Assembly (NCBI GenBank): GCA_024036415.1 | Contig: JAMWET010004081.1 | Coordinates: forward strand, 53,501-117,500 | Reading direction: 5' to 3' | Length of the DNA stretch: 64,000 nucleotides | From: Prochilodus magdalenae | Lineage: Eukaryota; Chordata; Actinopteri; Characiformes; Prochilodontidae | In this document: positions 13,794 to 62,639 of the stretch, one piece after another | How the letters are laid out: the number at the start of each line of letters is the position of its first letter | Position numbering within the stretch: the stretch's first letter is position 1 | Position numbers and translations under genes: made by a program | The notes under the pieces: model-generated | Seen by the model: the letters and a program-made list of their open reading frames with translations, nothing else | What the model was told of the DNA's origin: nothing | The model's database searches: none

Positions 13794-14300
13794 CAATCAC
13801 TCCTCATAAGTTCCTGTCATTCAGTGACCTTGACTTGTAAAGAACAGGGAATATGCTTTCAATCATCATTGATGGCCCTAAAGAGACTTCTGGCTTGCTG
13901 TCTGGCCATGTGCTGGTCCTTCACATTCAGATCAACAGTGCATTTCTGAAATTAAAGCAGACTCTGAGCAAACTCAATAAAGTGATACACCCTTAAACAC
14001 AAAGTGTATTCATAGTATAACACTGACATCATACAGTAGCTCTGCAGCCATTTTGGTAGGAAACTTGGCAGCGCAGTGGCGGTTGATAACAAAGCCATAA
14101 CCCATGGCCAAGAACAATACAATTGTTTTTTTCTGAACACTCAGACTTTTAAAGTGTAGGCTATACAATTGAGTGAAGTTACACGGGTCTACCAGCAGTG
14201 GCAAAAATCCCAGTCTACAGGGAATTCTCATCGGAATTGTGCCAGGGAAGGCAAAGACCAAGTCTGGCCCAAATGCGCTATTCTTTGATGCAAGAGTGTC
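13794..14300 (+). repeat. dispersed repeat, inverted partner of 18655-19662 (internally deleted)
   Basis: Reverse complement of parts of 18655-19662. Shared blocks include ACACTGACATCATACAG-like text, TTTTGGTAGGAAACTTGGCA, CATAACCCATGGCCAAG, CACTCAGACTTTTAAAG, and CCCAGTCTACAGGGAATTCT. About 500 bp of the partner's middle is missing here, at about 14155. No transposase similarity seen; class unknown. Confidence 0.7.
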
Positions 14301-17300
14301 TGTGGCCTAGTTCAGTCAAATCTAATCACAACTGTTATTGGTGCTTGTGGAAGTGTATTGTGGAGGTGTGCTCTATTAAAAACATTTCAATCACAGGTGA
14401 CTCATTTTTTGTCAAGTGAGCTTATATTCTATAGCAAACATGTTTATTTGGAAAGCTTAATAAAGGAAGCAATTAGACTTCCAGAGAATTCTTCTGCATT
14501 TAGTCAGTAGGCAAGTGGTGGGGTGGCATTTCACTTTGATTACACTTTGAACATCATATAGCACTTTTGGGCAAACAAATGTTGATCTGTTTAATCCTTT
14601 AATTTGCTTACATAGTTTATGTACTTCAAATTATATCTACACACAAATTAAGGTACAGTCATTTTCATCTTCAGAATTTTTATTGGGTCAGATTCTATTG
14701 TCTAATCCTGACTCATGCAATTCCAAGAACGCTCACATCCTGGGATATATCTTTCAGGTCTTGTCTTATTGTTTCTTTCTGGTAAATGGCTGGTATAAAC
14801 AACGTTGCTAAGAGTTGCTGGAATTTCATCATTAGTGTGGCAATGAGTGCCTCAGACAATGGTTCCTCATGAACATGGCATAAATTGCTCTTGTCCACAT
14901 TCTTCACTTTATAAGCGCCAGTCAGGCTGGAGAGTAGGGGTATGTCTGTGAAGAAGGGGCAAATAAACCTGCCCCTATTGTCTCTTCATATTACAGTACA
15001 TGCAGCAGTTTGCATAGAGGACAGTAATAGACAAAAATGTTTACTGACTCATTTCATTGTGCCTTCCTGCTTTGAATATGGCCTCCATATAAACAGTGAG
15101 TTCTCTCCTGCATGCATAATCACATTAAATTTAAGTACTGACTTTTACTCTTTCAGGCAGAGCTACTATTGGACACTCCCCAGGATAGAAATGCCCCCAT
15201 GTCCACATTTTCGTCCTAATTGCAGCTCCTGGACCTTATCAAAGTCAAAACAAGTGAAGTGGACAGTAAATCTCTGTCTCCCTCTGTGCTTCACCTTGCC
15301 AGATGTGGGTATCTTGTTGGAGAAGAATCCAGTGCTTTAGTTGGCCTTGTGGCCTGGTATGTGCAGGAGTGCAGCTTGCTTCAGGCCAGCGCTCCTGGAC
15401 TCCACCCCAGTATTGGAGCAGAGGTGTTATTTGTTATTGCAGAAGGCTAGATCACGGGGCTGATGATGTGGGAGTGCTGCCCGCAAGTCTGAATTGTTCC
15501 AAACACTCTCTGACTCACAATCAATGAGTCTTCTCAGGGACCACTGAACACACCCTCCTCTAGCTTTTAAATGAACTGGCTTTCTTCATGTTCTCCCATT
15601 AAAATGAATTGCCAAATGGCAATGGGAGTATTTCTGTGGTTCCTCCAAGATGAAGTGGATAGACATCTTTATCATGCACAGCTGGAACATTTTGGTCATC
15701 TGTGTATCTTTGCATTCAGACATTAATGAAGGTAAAGGTTTCTTGACAGATCCTATCCTAGAATTGCAGGGCACTGCTTCAGTGTTCACACCTCTTTCTA
15801 ATTAACACAGATAGCTGGGTTGCCTTGTAGCGGAAGGCACATGGTATAACTGGTATTGTGTTTTCTCTTTCCTAACACAGTCTACTTGTAAACATGCTAA
15901 CAAAGAAAATTAGCTTTACTATGGTAAACACATAGTCTGTCAAATGACCTAGAGGACATTAGAGCCATTTACGCTGTGCTCCTTCCTTTCTTTCCTTTGA
16001 GAGGTGTTAGCATTGGCTGATTACAAAAGCTACCAGAGCTGGTGTCTTAATTGCTTTGCCAGCCAATGTCTGTGGGAGTGACTGGCAGGACCTCATTGGC
16101 GCCAAAGCTGACTGCCATTGCCCCTGAGCCAGCTTCAGTTGTTTTGGTAGTGCTACATAGTGCTGTTGTGCAATAATGTGGGCATAAAAAGCCAGCATTG
16201 GAAACTGTTCTAAAGGCATGTGTTTGAGCTTTGGAATGAAAAGAATTGGTTTGAATCAGAAAGTGTTTGCTTCTAAAGCCTTTCTAGGATACATGTCCTG
16301 CCCACATTAAGCTGATGTCTTGTGTTTCTGCTGCCTGAGTCCAGTGTTGTCCGCTCTCAGAGTGACAGGTCCTCTCTTAGCTGAGTGAAGAGTTCAAAGA
16401 GAGGAATAGCTTTTCCACCAGTCTGTAGGGCTTCACTAAGGACACTGTTGTGGTTCATCTGTTTTGTACCAAGATGATAAAACTTTTATGAGGAGGTTCA
16501 GTAGGTTATTAATTCTTTGGCATAGCAAAAAGACTGATTGTCATTTTTACCCCAGAAGATTCAATATTCGTATAGTTTTAGCACTGAAATTGACGTCATC
16601 CTTTATGTACAATAGCAAGAGGTAGTTTAATAAAATACTTTCTTTAAATAAATACTAAACATTTGATAACAAAATGAAAATGAAAAAAAAAAAGAAAATA
16701 TATTTCACCCTTGATCATTAAATATGATTGTAAGGTGTGGGCAAAATACATTAATCTTTATAATCAAAGTAGCACACAAATTCCTGTTTGTTTCTGAGAT
16801 AGCAGATTGCAGAGAGTGGGAGCTGTTTTGTGCTAATGTGGCCTAGTCGTTGACTCTAAGTTGTGTTAAACCATTGTGATGGGAATTACTCATTTCTTCA
16901 GGTCAGTATGGGGGCATTTCCAGACTTACAGCATGATTATAGAGTCTTCTGAGTCATTGGACTGTTCTGGTCTCAGGTCTTTTGGAGTCAGTAATAGTTC
17001 ACTCCATGTAGTCATTAGTAGGCACTGAAATCTTGGGACAGGCAGTTAAAGGTGCTTTAGCATTTGCCATAGACTACTTCTAACTCTGGGGTGAGATTTA
17101 ATCAGCTAATCAGCTCACAAAATATTTTTTTTTCTGCAAAATAAAAGAGCAAATATTTTAGAGTAGTTTTGCAATACCTTGTGTCAACTTTAATATACAT
17201 AATATATAGAAATAAAAGAGATTTGCCATGTTTTTCTCTTTTTGACATAATAAAAATTTATTTTTTAAATATGGAGAGTGGTTGTATTTAGTTTCGTAAT

Positions 17301-18654
17301 TCACCATTTAATTAAACATGTAATCCCGTAATTACATTTCAATAGTGTAGCTCAACAAAAGTAGTAACTCTGTTTCTAAGGGCCCACTAACACTCACTTC
17401 TAGAGAGCACAGTTTGTGTCCCTTGCAATCGTACTTCACAGACACCCCATTGTCGCAATGCATATCTGATTAATTATCCCACTTCAGGGAAGGTGACAGT
17501 GTCTAAAGTGGTGGGACGTCGTTGTTGGACATGGTGAGCGATTGCTACAGCACAGTCAGGCAAGGCTTCCTGCTGATCCTTTCATTCTAACCGATTACAA
17601 GAGGCATCAAGGCCAGAAGGGGAAGTAAAGGCGATCATCCATTACACTGACAGCACCCCACATTGCATTAAACTCTACGTCAGCCATTGTGTCACTGCTT
17701 GAGCCTTTGGATGTATGTATGTCATTTATTCAGCTTTTCAACACAGCCTTATTTATTTGGAAGAGCTTGTTGTATGTTTGCTCTTGATTGGGAGTTTGAT
17801 CACTATCAAGACATGTCTTGATGTTTCATCACCTGCTGTTTAAACACTTTTAAAACTTTTAGCTCAGACTCTTCATTTTGGCCAAATGGCAGTGTAAGAA
17901 GAGTTTAGGATGATGACAATGATACAATTCACAGACTCACTTAGTGTTGTTATTGATAATAAATTAGACCCTTTATCTACTTCAGTTGGAAATCATGTTT
18001 ATTCTTAATTTGTATGTACAAGCACACCGTAGTAGAGAAAGCAGCCATGACCCAAAATGCTTCACATGGGAGTGCTTCAGTATCAGCTGCTTCCTGTTCC
18101 TGATGCATGATGCTTTTCCCACAACTTGCATGTTTGTGTCCTTTCCTTGTATTCAAAAAGCTGATGACAAGCTTTTGTCTTGGTCACAGGAACTGAAGCT
18201 GTACGCTGTGTTTGACGGTACACAGAGATTTAGGTATGCACGTTTTCTTCAAAAACAAGCCCACTCACAATATCTTATCAAGATGTATGATTCCACACTA
18301 TTCTGTTCCTGAAGTTGATATTTTAAAGACAGGCCTTTTTTTATTTGGAAAGCAAGCAACAACTATGGTTGACAGCTTGTCATATTTACTGCTGCTACTG
18401 CACTGCAGGTGGATGAAGCAAAGACAAATTTGATCAGAATGAACATGAAAAACATGTAAAAAATAATTAGACACTTTAGATGAAGTCCCTGGAAAAGATT
18501 AACTATGCTGGTGTGTTGGATCTATATAGCCTGCACACCTGTTAAATTCAGATAATTCCACCTTATAAATAATTCAATAAAAAACTCGTACATAGAAATA
18601 AAACTGAATTTAGCTTCTTATCAATCAGCTTCTTGTTTTGGTTTTTCATTCCAC

Positions 18655-19662
18655 CTTGGAATGGAATTAAAGAATTACGGTTGGGCCAGATTCTGTGGAT
18701 GGATAATTCCCTGTAGACTGGGATTTAAATCACTATAGGTAGACCCGTATGACCCTATGCTTCCATACACCTGCAGATTCAGCTACTTCCTTCACACTAT
18801 TGTCTTTGGCACGCCCAAATGCAGCCACTCCTTTTAGCCAATCTGCTTTGGAGCCATTTTCCACACATGGAACGAGACATTCACTGCACTGCAGGTATTT
18901 ATATCCCCATCATCCCCAGGTATCTGCAGGAGCCTGAAGTTGCTATCACCCTAAACATGTGACTTTTTTTTTGGTCCAAAGAGCTTATGTTGAAGCTTAG
19001 GTCTCAAACATAAAATCATTTAAGCTTATATAAAAAATATAAATAAATTGACCCTATACCTTATCTTTAGCTTGGAGATATTTAATGTTCATATAACACA
19101 GCAGAGCAGAGCATATGACGGACTGTTGAATATGGCTATAGCTGTATCCTAAACCACTTCCATACTTCACCTACTACACTAATGAGTGTACTTCCAACTG
19201 TGCATGCTCCTTCTTTAGCAGACTAATTAGTGTGCTAATATAATGTTTAGGATGCACTAATAATAATGCATTATAGCAACAAATCAAGTAAACTATTCGC
19301 TTTAAAAGTCTGAGTGTTCCTAAAAAAAAAAAAAAAAAAATTTTCATGGCCTTTGCTCATGGGTTATGGGTTTGTTATCAACTGCCACTGTGCTGCCAAG
19401 CTTCCTACCAAAAATGTCAGTGTTATACTATGAATACACTTTAAGGTTTAAGGGCACATCACTTTATTGAGTTATTGAGTCGGCTTTCATTTCAAAAATG
19501 CACTGTTGCTCTGTATGTGAGGGGCCAGCACACTGTTGGCAAGCTAGAAGTCTCTTTAGGGTCATTTATGATGATTGAAACCATGTTCCTTGTTCCTTAC
19601 AAATCAAGAACACTGAAAAACAGTATCTCCAGTTTTAATGGGATCTTATGAGAAGTGATTCA
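18655..19662 (-). repeat. dispersed repeat, longer inverted partner of 13794-14300
   Basis: Minus-strand copy of the same element: AATTCCCTGTAGACTGGGAT at 18707-18726, AAAGTCTGAGTGTTCC near 19306, TGGGTTATGGGTTTGTTATC, GCCAAGCTTCCTACCAAAAA and TAGAAGTCTCTTTAGGGTCA. Contains an extra middle of about 500 bp and a run of A at 19324-19340. No coding function visible. Confidence 0.7.
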
Positions 19663-21419
19663 AATACCTTCTTTTCTCCCAAATTTATTCCACTGCTGTT
19701 GACACAGGCATAAAAACTCTAAAGGTATATTAAGCAAACTGTTCATCTGGAGGTCATATTTCTTGTTATGTTAATGTTAGGCACGTCCCTTCAACCTTGC
19801 AGAGAACGTGTGTTGTCCCTGAGTCAAGAATGTAAGCTTGCTTCCTTTAGCAGGAAGATGAATGCTTTTGATGGAAGCTAATAAGGGACCCTGATCTGTT
19901 TTTGAGCTGAGCACCTGCACTCTGGCTGCTGCTGTAAATCCAGCCTCAGGCGTGGGTCCAGGCACTGTGGAGACTGAGCGGACCTGGAGCATAAATCAGC
20001 CTAGCGCTTAGCGTCTTACCAGGCTGCGGCCGTAAAACTGTCACCTCCTCCAAACCTTTTGATGCTCCCCTTTGCCTCTGAGGATCATAACTAGATACCC
20101 CGGACTTACGGACATGGAGCGATAACTGATGGCTGATGATATCAGGCAGGCAGATTTACGTGCTTAAAATAACTTTTGTTTTAAATTAGTTAACAAATAC
20201 TTAAAATAAATACTTGAAGGGGTCAAAGGGGTCTCGTCTGGGAGCAGCCGGTTCCTGTCTGTTGAAGGTTGCAGTAGAAGTTATTATGTTGTAGTAGCAG
20301 CAGCATAATTGGCGTATCTTTTGAGATTGTGAATGGGCGGGAAAAAAATGAAGTGCCTGGGTTCATTTAGCATATGCTTAGCCCTAAGCTCATTTTGCCT
20401 GTGTTTAAAACTCTCCCCAGGGGTCCTCGTGGTAGCATAAGTGTGGCTCTATGGCTCACTTCACAATAACCCTTGCATGGGAAAAGGCCTGTCACAGAAA
20501 GCCAGCACAATAAGGAGTACCCGTTCAATGAGCTTGCCTATTTTAGGACTTTCTCCTCCAATAGAGCAGTAAAAGTGATGTTAAGGGTCAAACAGAATTC
20601 ATCCTAAACAGGCTTCTTTATATCTCCAGCATGTTTATGTTTATTCTTTACGTATTTATGGTGTTTTATGTCGGGTTTACAGGAGCATTTCTAGTGTTTT
20701 GAGGTTACACAAGCAATTTGTTTACGTTGTGTGACCTCTGTAGAGAAAGAGAATAAAGATTGTGGGGGACTGATTAGCCATGGGAACGCTTCTCTAAACA
20801 ATGCCTCAGTTTCCCCCTCAGCGTGAACCTCGTCCAGCCGAGGTCAAACTCAGGCACGCTGTTCACAGATTTTGAGACCAGGTATCGGCTTTCTGGTCAG
20901 CTCGGGTAATCAATTTTGCCCTCTAGAACTCTGTTGCCCTTAAGTACCCGCCATCACCTCTTGTGCTAAAGCACTTCCCCAAGCACTGCTGACCTCAGGA
21001 TGTCAGCAGCCAAGGACCTTGGTGCTACAGACCAGGACGTGCAGCTAGATGGAATGCCCCAGGCATTCAGAAAATAAGACACATGAACAGGGCCAGTGTC
21101 GTTGTGCAGGAATGTCATCTGGAGCGCTCTTCAGTGTTGTTGAGGCGAAGCATCCTCGAGTTTAGGAGGAGAAGGGCCTGTTTTTTCTTTTGTTTGGTCA
21201 TTTGTCAGTTCTGAGGACTTTAAGTATCCAGTCATCCTCCAGCCATAAATGGACATGTTCTTTAGCACAACTAGTTAAAACGAAGTGGTCAAACTTTGCT
21301 GCTGTGTACCAGATGTTTGCTCAAACAATTAAGATTTCTTAACAGTTCAGATCTGTAATAGTGGATGTCTTATGTTGTTTAAAACATGTGTTGCTGTAAT
21401 GTACACATCGTAAAAGAAT

Positions 21420-22100
21420 GTTGCACCCAAAAGGAAGTGTTGAAAGAATGCTATTGGGAGGGAAGGTTACCAGGAACAATAAATGTTGATACATTAAGAC
21501 TGATATGGGCAATATTTATTGAGCCACACATACAGAAATAGTGTCTCTCAGTCTGGCTTTAGGCTGCCAACATGCCAGATGTCTTGGTATAGAGGTGTAG
21601 AGGTTCTTAATGGTGTCCTGTGATGGGGTAATCCATCCCATGCAGCTTGAATAATCTCACACAGTTCCTGCAGATTTTGCAGGAGGGCTAGAGTGTTAAT
21701 AGCATTTAGCATTTAATAGCATCCCACACATTTTCAGTCAGGGCTAGGTCTGGTGATAGTACTGACCATGGTGCCTCCATATCAGACAAGATAAAAGCTT
21801 GACTTTTGAAGATGACCCACTGCCATTCTGAGTCACCCCATGACAGTCTGGCAGGACAGCACTGCAGCCTTTGGCGACTTTGACGTGGTGTTAAGGGCAG
21901 TCATCGTGATGATCTGCTGCGTCTTGCAGCCGTCTGGCAGTGGTGCTGGCACTAATAGGATGAAAAACATCACTGCTCGCTAAATGTCTGCAATCGTGGC
22001 TGTCGGGTCAGTCAGGTACAGCGATAAGGCCCGTCCTTGCTTACATCACATGTGAGGCGAGGTGTTACATCACATTCCTGTCAGTTAATACCTTCTGGGT
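21420..22100 (+). repeat. dispersed repeat ending about 230 bp before the first coding exon
   Basis: Shares its left 245 bp with 10678-10845. The right part (CAGTCAGGGCTAGGTCTGGT, CATTCTGAGTCACCCCATGA) resembles degenerate spacer of Tc1-like elements, but no transposase frame remains. It lies just upstream of the semaphorin first coding exon. Confidence 0.55.
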
Positions 22101-22333
22101 GCTATTTGTTCTATTTTTTGACGATCAGTGTCAGTGTAATTCTTATAACTTACTGTTATGAGTACAATGTTCATGACTTGATTATAATCTAAATGTGAGA
22201 GACAGATTATTGGATGATCAGTTTCAATTTCTCAATCTCCAGCGAAGGTTAAATATACCACTCAAAATATTATGTTTGTCAACAATTTATTGCAGACTCT
22301 CGCATGCTTAAGCTATCCATGTTTTCCCCACAG

Positions 22334-22392
22334 AATCACAAAGGTAATGTGACAGAGAACACTTCCTGCATCTGAAGCAGAAGAAACTGGAG
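22334..22392 (+). other. 5' UTR part of the first coding exon
   Basis: A pyrimidine-rich tract ending in CCCCACAG at 22333 is a plausible splice acceptor 59 nt before the start codon, so this exon probably begins at 22334 and one or more noncoding leader exons lie upstream. The leader exon itself was not found. An alternative acceptor (TTTATTGCAG) ends near 22293. The start ATG at 22393 has G at -3 and is followed directly by a signal peptide. Confidence 0.5.
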
Positions 22393-58298
<35,906 letters not shown>

Positions 58299-59125
58299 AG
58301 GTGAAGTAATAGACTTTGGTGGGGAGTAAAAGGACGATTTGGATTTGCCCTGGTTGATCAATGTGTGCCACTTCAGCTTCGTCGCTGCTTATAAAGGCCA
58401 CGTTAAGGGAGCAATATTATCAATATTCAGCTTTTTAAGAAAGACTGATCCTGGTGGGTTGTCAAAATTGGAAGTATTCAGAATTGGACCTTAAAATTTC
58501 CAACCATTAATCACACCCGATGAAAACTAATGATGTATATTGTTCATATATTCCAAAAATATAAATAGTATATAGTTGAGGGTTTGCGGTGGCCACTGAA
58601 GACCTGTAGTGTGCTGAACACAGCGTGCTCCATTGTTGATTGTGAAGCAGGCAGTACATGAATAAGATTAAAATAGTACACATAACCACAGTGTGGAACT
58701 CGCCCTTGGTATTGTCCTGATGGCAGGTGTTAGGATTAAGCCAGATAGGGTACAGCATCTGTTATAGTAGTCTATAGTGTTATAGTACTCTATGGGCCAG
58801 TTTATTTCGGGATCATGTTATTTATACTTGACATACTTTAGGAGAAAGTGGACCAGTCCGACTGGTAATCATATGTAGGAGATATCAGTGCTGTTGTTAA
58901 CTTCCCGATGAAGAGTAATCAGTAAATGCAGTCATTCAGTCATGTATGTTCACAAGGCTGTGCTCCAAAAAACCATATGGCCATGTATCATGATGTACTC
59001 ACTGCTGATGTACTCGTCGATACAGATGCTGCTGTATTGATCTGTTGATTCATTTTTTTTTGAAGTTCTGAAACAGAAATATTACCAATAGTGCAGGGCA
59101 CAATAAAGCCAGTAGGTAGCTTCAT
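58299..59125 (+). other. probable 3' UTR with candidate poly(A) signal
   Basis: After the TGA there is no further reading frame with family similarity. The first good AATAAA hexamer found on the + strand is at 59102-59107 (CACAATAAAGCC), about 805 nt past the stop, giving a plausible transcript end near 59120-59130. A longer 3' UTR cannot be excluded. Confidence 0.45.
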
Positions 59126-59591
59126 AAGTAGCACATATATCTTATCAGTATAAAATTTTTAATTTTTGCAAACACCTGGACGTCAGTAGATGGACATGAG
59201 TCATGCATCATGCAGGCTATGCACAAAGCATGTAAAATACCGCAGCAACACAAAACAACCCCGTCTTTACACCATGCTGATCAGCCACAAGCAACAAGTA
59301 CTACATAGGGCCAATCTGAGCCATCAGCTGTAGTAAATTCTGTGTAGGGCTTGTTCATAATTGTAAATGAGCATGCATTGGGATACGTATTGTATCATGG
59401 CTTCTGTATTGTGTTACCTGTTATGCCATTAGATTGTAGGCAAGACCCAGCCCTGAAGTGTACATAGTAAGTACACATCAGCCACAATGCCCATTTTTAC
59501 TTCATCAGGATTTAGATCCACTACAAGAGTAGTAGTGTAAATCTTAGGGAGTGCAATAGGGCAATCCTGTGCTGTCCAACCGATCACTCAT

Positions 59592-59680
59592 TTACATGAC
59601 ACTGGCATTTAGTCTTTTAGCAGACACCATTATGCAGGTCCTACAGAACACACAGTACATGCAGATAGTAGAAGCCAAAG
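59592..59680 (-). repeat. possible SINE-end fragment
   Basis: GGCATTTAGTCTTTTAGCAG then ACACCATTATGCAGGTCCTA resembles the widespread GCATTTAGCAGACGCTTTTA..CAGAGCGACTTAC repeat end. Heavily diverged. Confidence 0.4.
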
Positions 59681-59937
59681 CAACTCAAGGAACCTCAAAT
59701 CTATAACCTAAGAGACAAGAGACGTAACATAGCAAGATCTAAGTGTAGACATACTATGGTGGACCTTAGGAGGGAGGCCACATCACCATGGCAGAGCAAC
59801 AGGATGCTTTCATAATTCACAATTCTAAGACTTTAAATAGATTTTAAGAAATTAAAAATTTGATTCTAGAGGGCGGAATGGCATGCCGTGAGAGTGACAG
59901 CTTATTTGAGTGAGTAAACAAGCACATTGTCATATTA

Positions 59938-60225
59938 GGGGGGCAGTCGTGGGCTGGAGGTTAGGGAATCAGCCTTGTGACCAGAGGGTCGCCGGTTCAA
60001 TTCCCTGAGCCTACAGTAACGACTAAGTTGCCCTTGAGCAAGGCACCTAACCCCCAACTGCTCCCCGGGTGCTGTGGATAGGGCTGCCCACCACTCCGGG
60101 TAAGTGTGCTCACTGCCCCCTAGTGTGTGTGTTCACTAGTGAGTGTGTTTGTGGTGTTTCACTTCACGGATGGGTTAAATGCAGAGACTAAATTTCCCCA
60201 CTGTGGGACTAATAAGGGATTCAAA
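59938..60225 (+). mobile_element. tRNA-derived SINE with LINE-type 3' tail
   Basis: Head GGGCTGGAGGTTAGGGAATC then GCCTTGTGACCAGAGGGTCG; RNA polymerase III B box GGTTCAATTCC at 59994-60004. Body GAGCAAGGCACCTAACCCCC, CTGCTCCCCGGGTGCTGTGG. Tail GATGGGTTAAATGCAGAGAC, AAATTTCCCCACTGTGGGAC, TAATAA, related to the element tail at 901-956. Nearly full length at about 290 bp. Family recognised from teleost genomes; exact name not claimed. Confidence 0.85.
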
Positions 60226-61820
60226 TCTTTACCGTGATTTTAGTAATCAGAGAAGGGGTCCAGGCACTGGAGCCTAGTCATGCCATTGTATAACAGTTTG
60301 GTTTTATAACTGTTTGGCATGAAGGTGTGCATATTAGGCAGACGCGGTCTCCACTTCCATTCCGTTGATGCTTGCATTTACTGATTACTCTTCATCCTAA
60401 TATAGGAAACAACCGTGCAGATGTGACCAAAGTACCACTTTCCTCTGGGGTTTGTTAAGTGTAACAAACCACCATCCAGAGAAGCAGGACCAGGCCCGAG
60501 TACTTCTGCGCTAAGCTACAGTTCGGGCCAGGCAACAAAAGCGCTTAACTAACCCTGAAACAAAACAGCTTCTCGAAACAAGCTGCTGCGCAAATACTAA
60601 CCGGCTTGTTTGTTTTCGCTAGGCATGTAGATTTCACAGTACTCAGATTCGTATCCCAGCCTACAGTGGACTTTTCATTATAAGGCAGTAACAGAGTTTT
60701 GTGTAGTCATCTGAGAGAACGACTTGGACATTGTTCTCACAACAGCAGGTGCCTCTAAAACCGAGCTGAGAAAGCACGGAGTGCCTCTTACACAACCCAG
60801 GATGTTCCCTTAATCTCTTTCCTTCCTTTCGAGGCACAGTGTCTTTCTGTCTTTCCTGAGAACAAGCAACTCTGGATGATGTTTGTGAGAAGAGAAAAGA
60901 TCTTAAAGGAGTTCCTCACTCAAGAGCTGATCTGGCTGAGCATGCTCTCGGGGACCAATTAGGACAAAGCCTTTTGCATGATGCTAACTGATCCTTAGTA
61001 GTCTTCACTCATTTGCTACGATGGCATTTTTTGCGAGGGTGAAGCACTTCCTTTAAGCCCCCCACTCATATTGTAACAATCAGTGATCTTAGCATGGTTT
61101 GCTGGGAAAGGCTGTGAGGCTGCTCAGCTGTGAGGAGCAAGGGATATGAAAGTGAATGAAGCCTTTTAGAGTTCTTTTCGGTGCCCATGAAGGCGACACT
61201 CCAGAGTCTTCAAAGTAAGTGGGCCACTGTAAATGGATCTTCTCCTTCTCATCTTTTGACAGGCGGAAATGAAAAGTTTTGCGTCTGATATTTGAAGGAG
61301 GAGCTGTTATATAGTATACAGATGGCTGGAAAGGCTGGATTCTGTATAAAGCACGGTGGCTGAAGTGGGACTCCGACACAGTATACTGTATGATTAAATA
61401 TTAGTTCTAAACAATATTTAATCACGTCTTTGCATTTTACATTCCAAAGGTTTTACTTTGCGCACAATGACAGTCATTATGAAGGGGATTCTGGATTCCA
61501 CAATGGAAGAAAGAGTTTGTATTTAAATACTCATAACTCAAGCATTATCATTTCTATGGTTTATTTATCGTAAGAGTGAAGACAATGTACGTGTGCTACT
61601 TCTTAGTTCTTCTAAGGGTCGACCAAACAGGTAGTACTGGGCAATAAGAGGAATGTGACTCACAATAACAATAAGCTAACAAAGACACAGGATGTTTTGG
61701 GCAGCTGTAAGCGCAGCTGCTTCTCTCCATCTACAGTTCATTTTCATGTTTCGTTTGTCTTGCTAACACGTACATCTGGTGTGTTGAGTTAATATTATTC
61801 AGCAACTGATGTGTACATCT

Positions 61821-62018
61821 ACGCCATTTAGCTGACGCTCTTATCCAGAGCGACTTACAAGGTTAATCATATTACAGGTGGGCCAGTGTAGTGTTAGGAG
61901 TCTGGCCCAAGGGCTCTTATTGGTGTGGCACAGCGTAGTCACCCAGACCGGGATTCAAACCCCAGTGGCACCCTGGTGGGTAGTGGTGTTATCTGCTAAG
62001 CTACACCAACCGCACCAG
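61821..62018 (-). mobile_element. tRNA-derived SINE copy (same family as 39160-39366)
   Basis: Best preserved of three copies: ACGCCATTTAGCTGACGCTC, TTATCCAGAGCGACTTACAA, GGTTAATCATATTACAGGTG, CTCTTATTGGTGTGGCACAG and the B-box complement GGGATTCAAACCCC at 61950-61963. Runs on the minus strand and starts near GTGGTGTAGCTTAGCAGATA (62011 downwards). Confidence 0.8.
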
Positions 62019-62639
62019 TTAAGGTGTTTCATTCAGCCACAGCGTCTACCAGCGGTATCGTTTCTGTTCTTTCGCTGTATCGTAGTGTATTTGTATTAAC
62101 AGTATTATTTACGGTTTATCTTTTGCTTCACCACTTTTGGCTTAGTTCAGTTTGATCAGACATGTCTCTTGTCTTTGTACAGTGCTTCTAAAAAAGGTTT
62201 GTGTGTAAACAGAAATTACGTGAATTCGATTAAACTGCTTTCCTTATTTTGTCTCCTTCTTCCAACCATATTTGTGCCTGGCCTTGGTTGTGTTTCCTGT
62301 TTTATGGCATATGGGAAAAATCAGTGGACAGGTAATGTAAAACAGCTGCAGGTTGCTGGAACTGAGGAGCCGAATAACATGGCTACGCTATTCTCACGCT
62401 CCTCTGTGTGTTCATCTTAGCTCAACAGCGCCCCCTTCCTGTTTGTGCCTTAAAGGGAAATCCCACCATTTTTCATTCATTAAAAATGTCCACGTTAATA
62501 AAGGGGATTTAGACAAAGTCATTCAGAGTGGTTTGGGGCGAAGTGCTCCGTTGTAGAGAAACTCTGCAATAGGAAGCAGACAAGGCACGGTGCTTGTAAT
62601 AACTCCCTCACCAAGTGAAGCCTGAGACATTGAATGTGT

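Larger units (their letters stand above)
957..22333. other. upstream region, no supported gene
   Basis: Apart from the repeats listed separately, I see no reading frame with recognisable domains, no splice-connected exons, no tRNA or rRNA, and no CpG island. Open frames are all short (up to about 130 codons) and low in family signal. A noncoding first exon and the promoter of the semaphorin may lie here or outside the window. Confidence 0.6.

Noticed and set aside
19777..20110. slightly GC-richer stretch as a promoter or CpG island
   Set aside because: Only scattered CpGs over a short interval, with no TATA or initiator arrangement and no linked exon.
59994..60004. possible functional tRNA gene (B box)
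   Set aside because: The B box sits in a SINE head without a foldable cloverleaf or proper acceptor stem, and the body and tail are those of a SINE.
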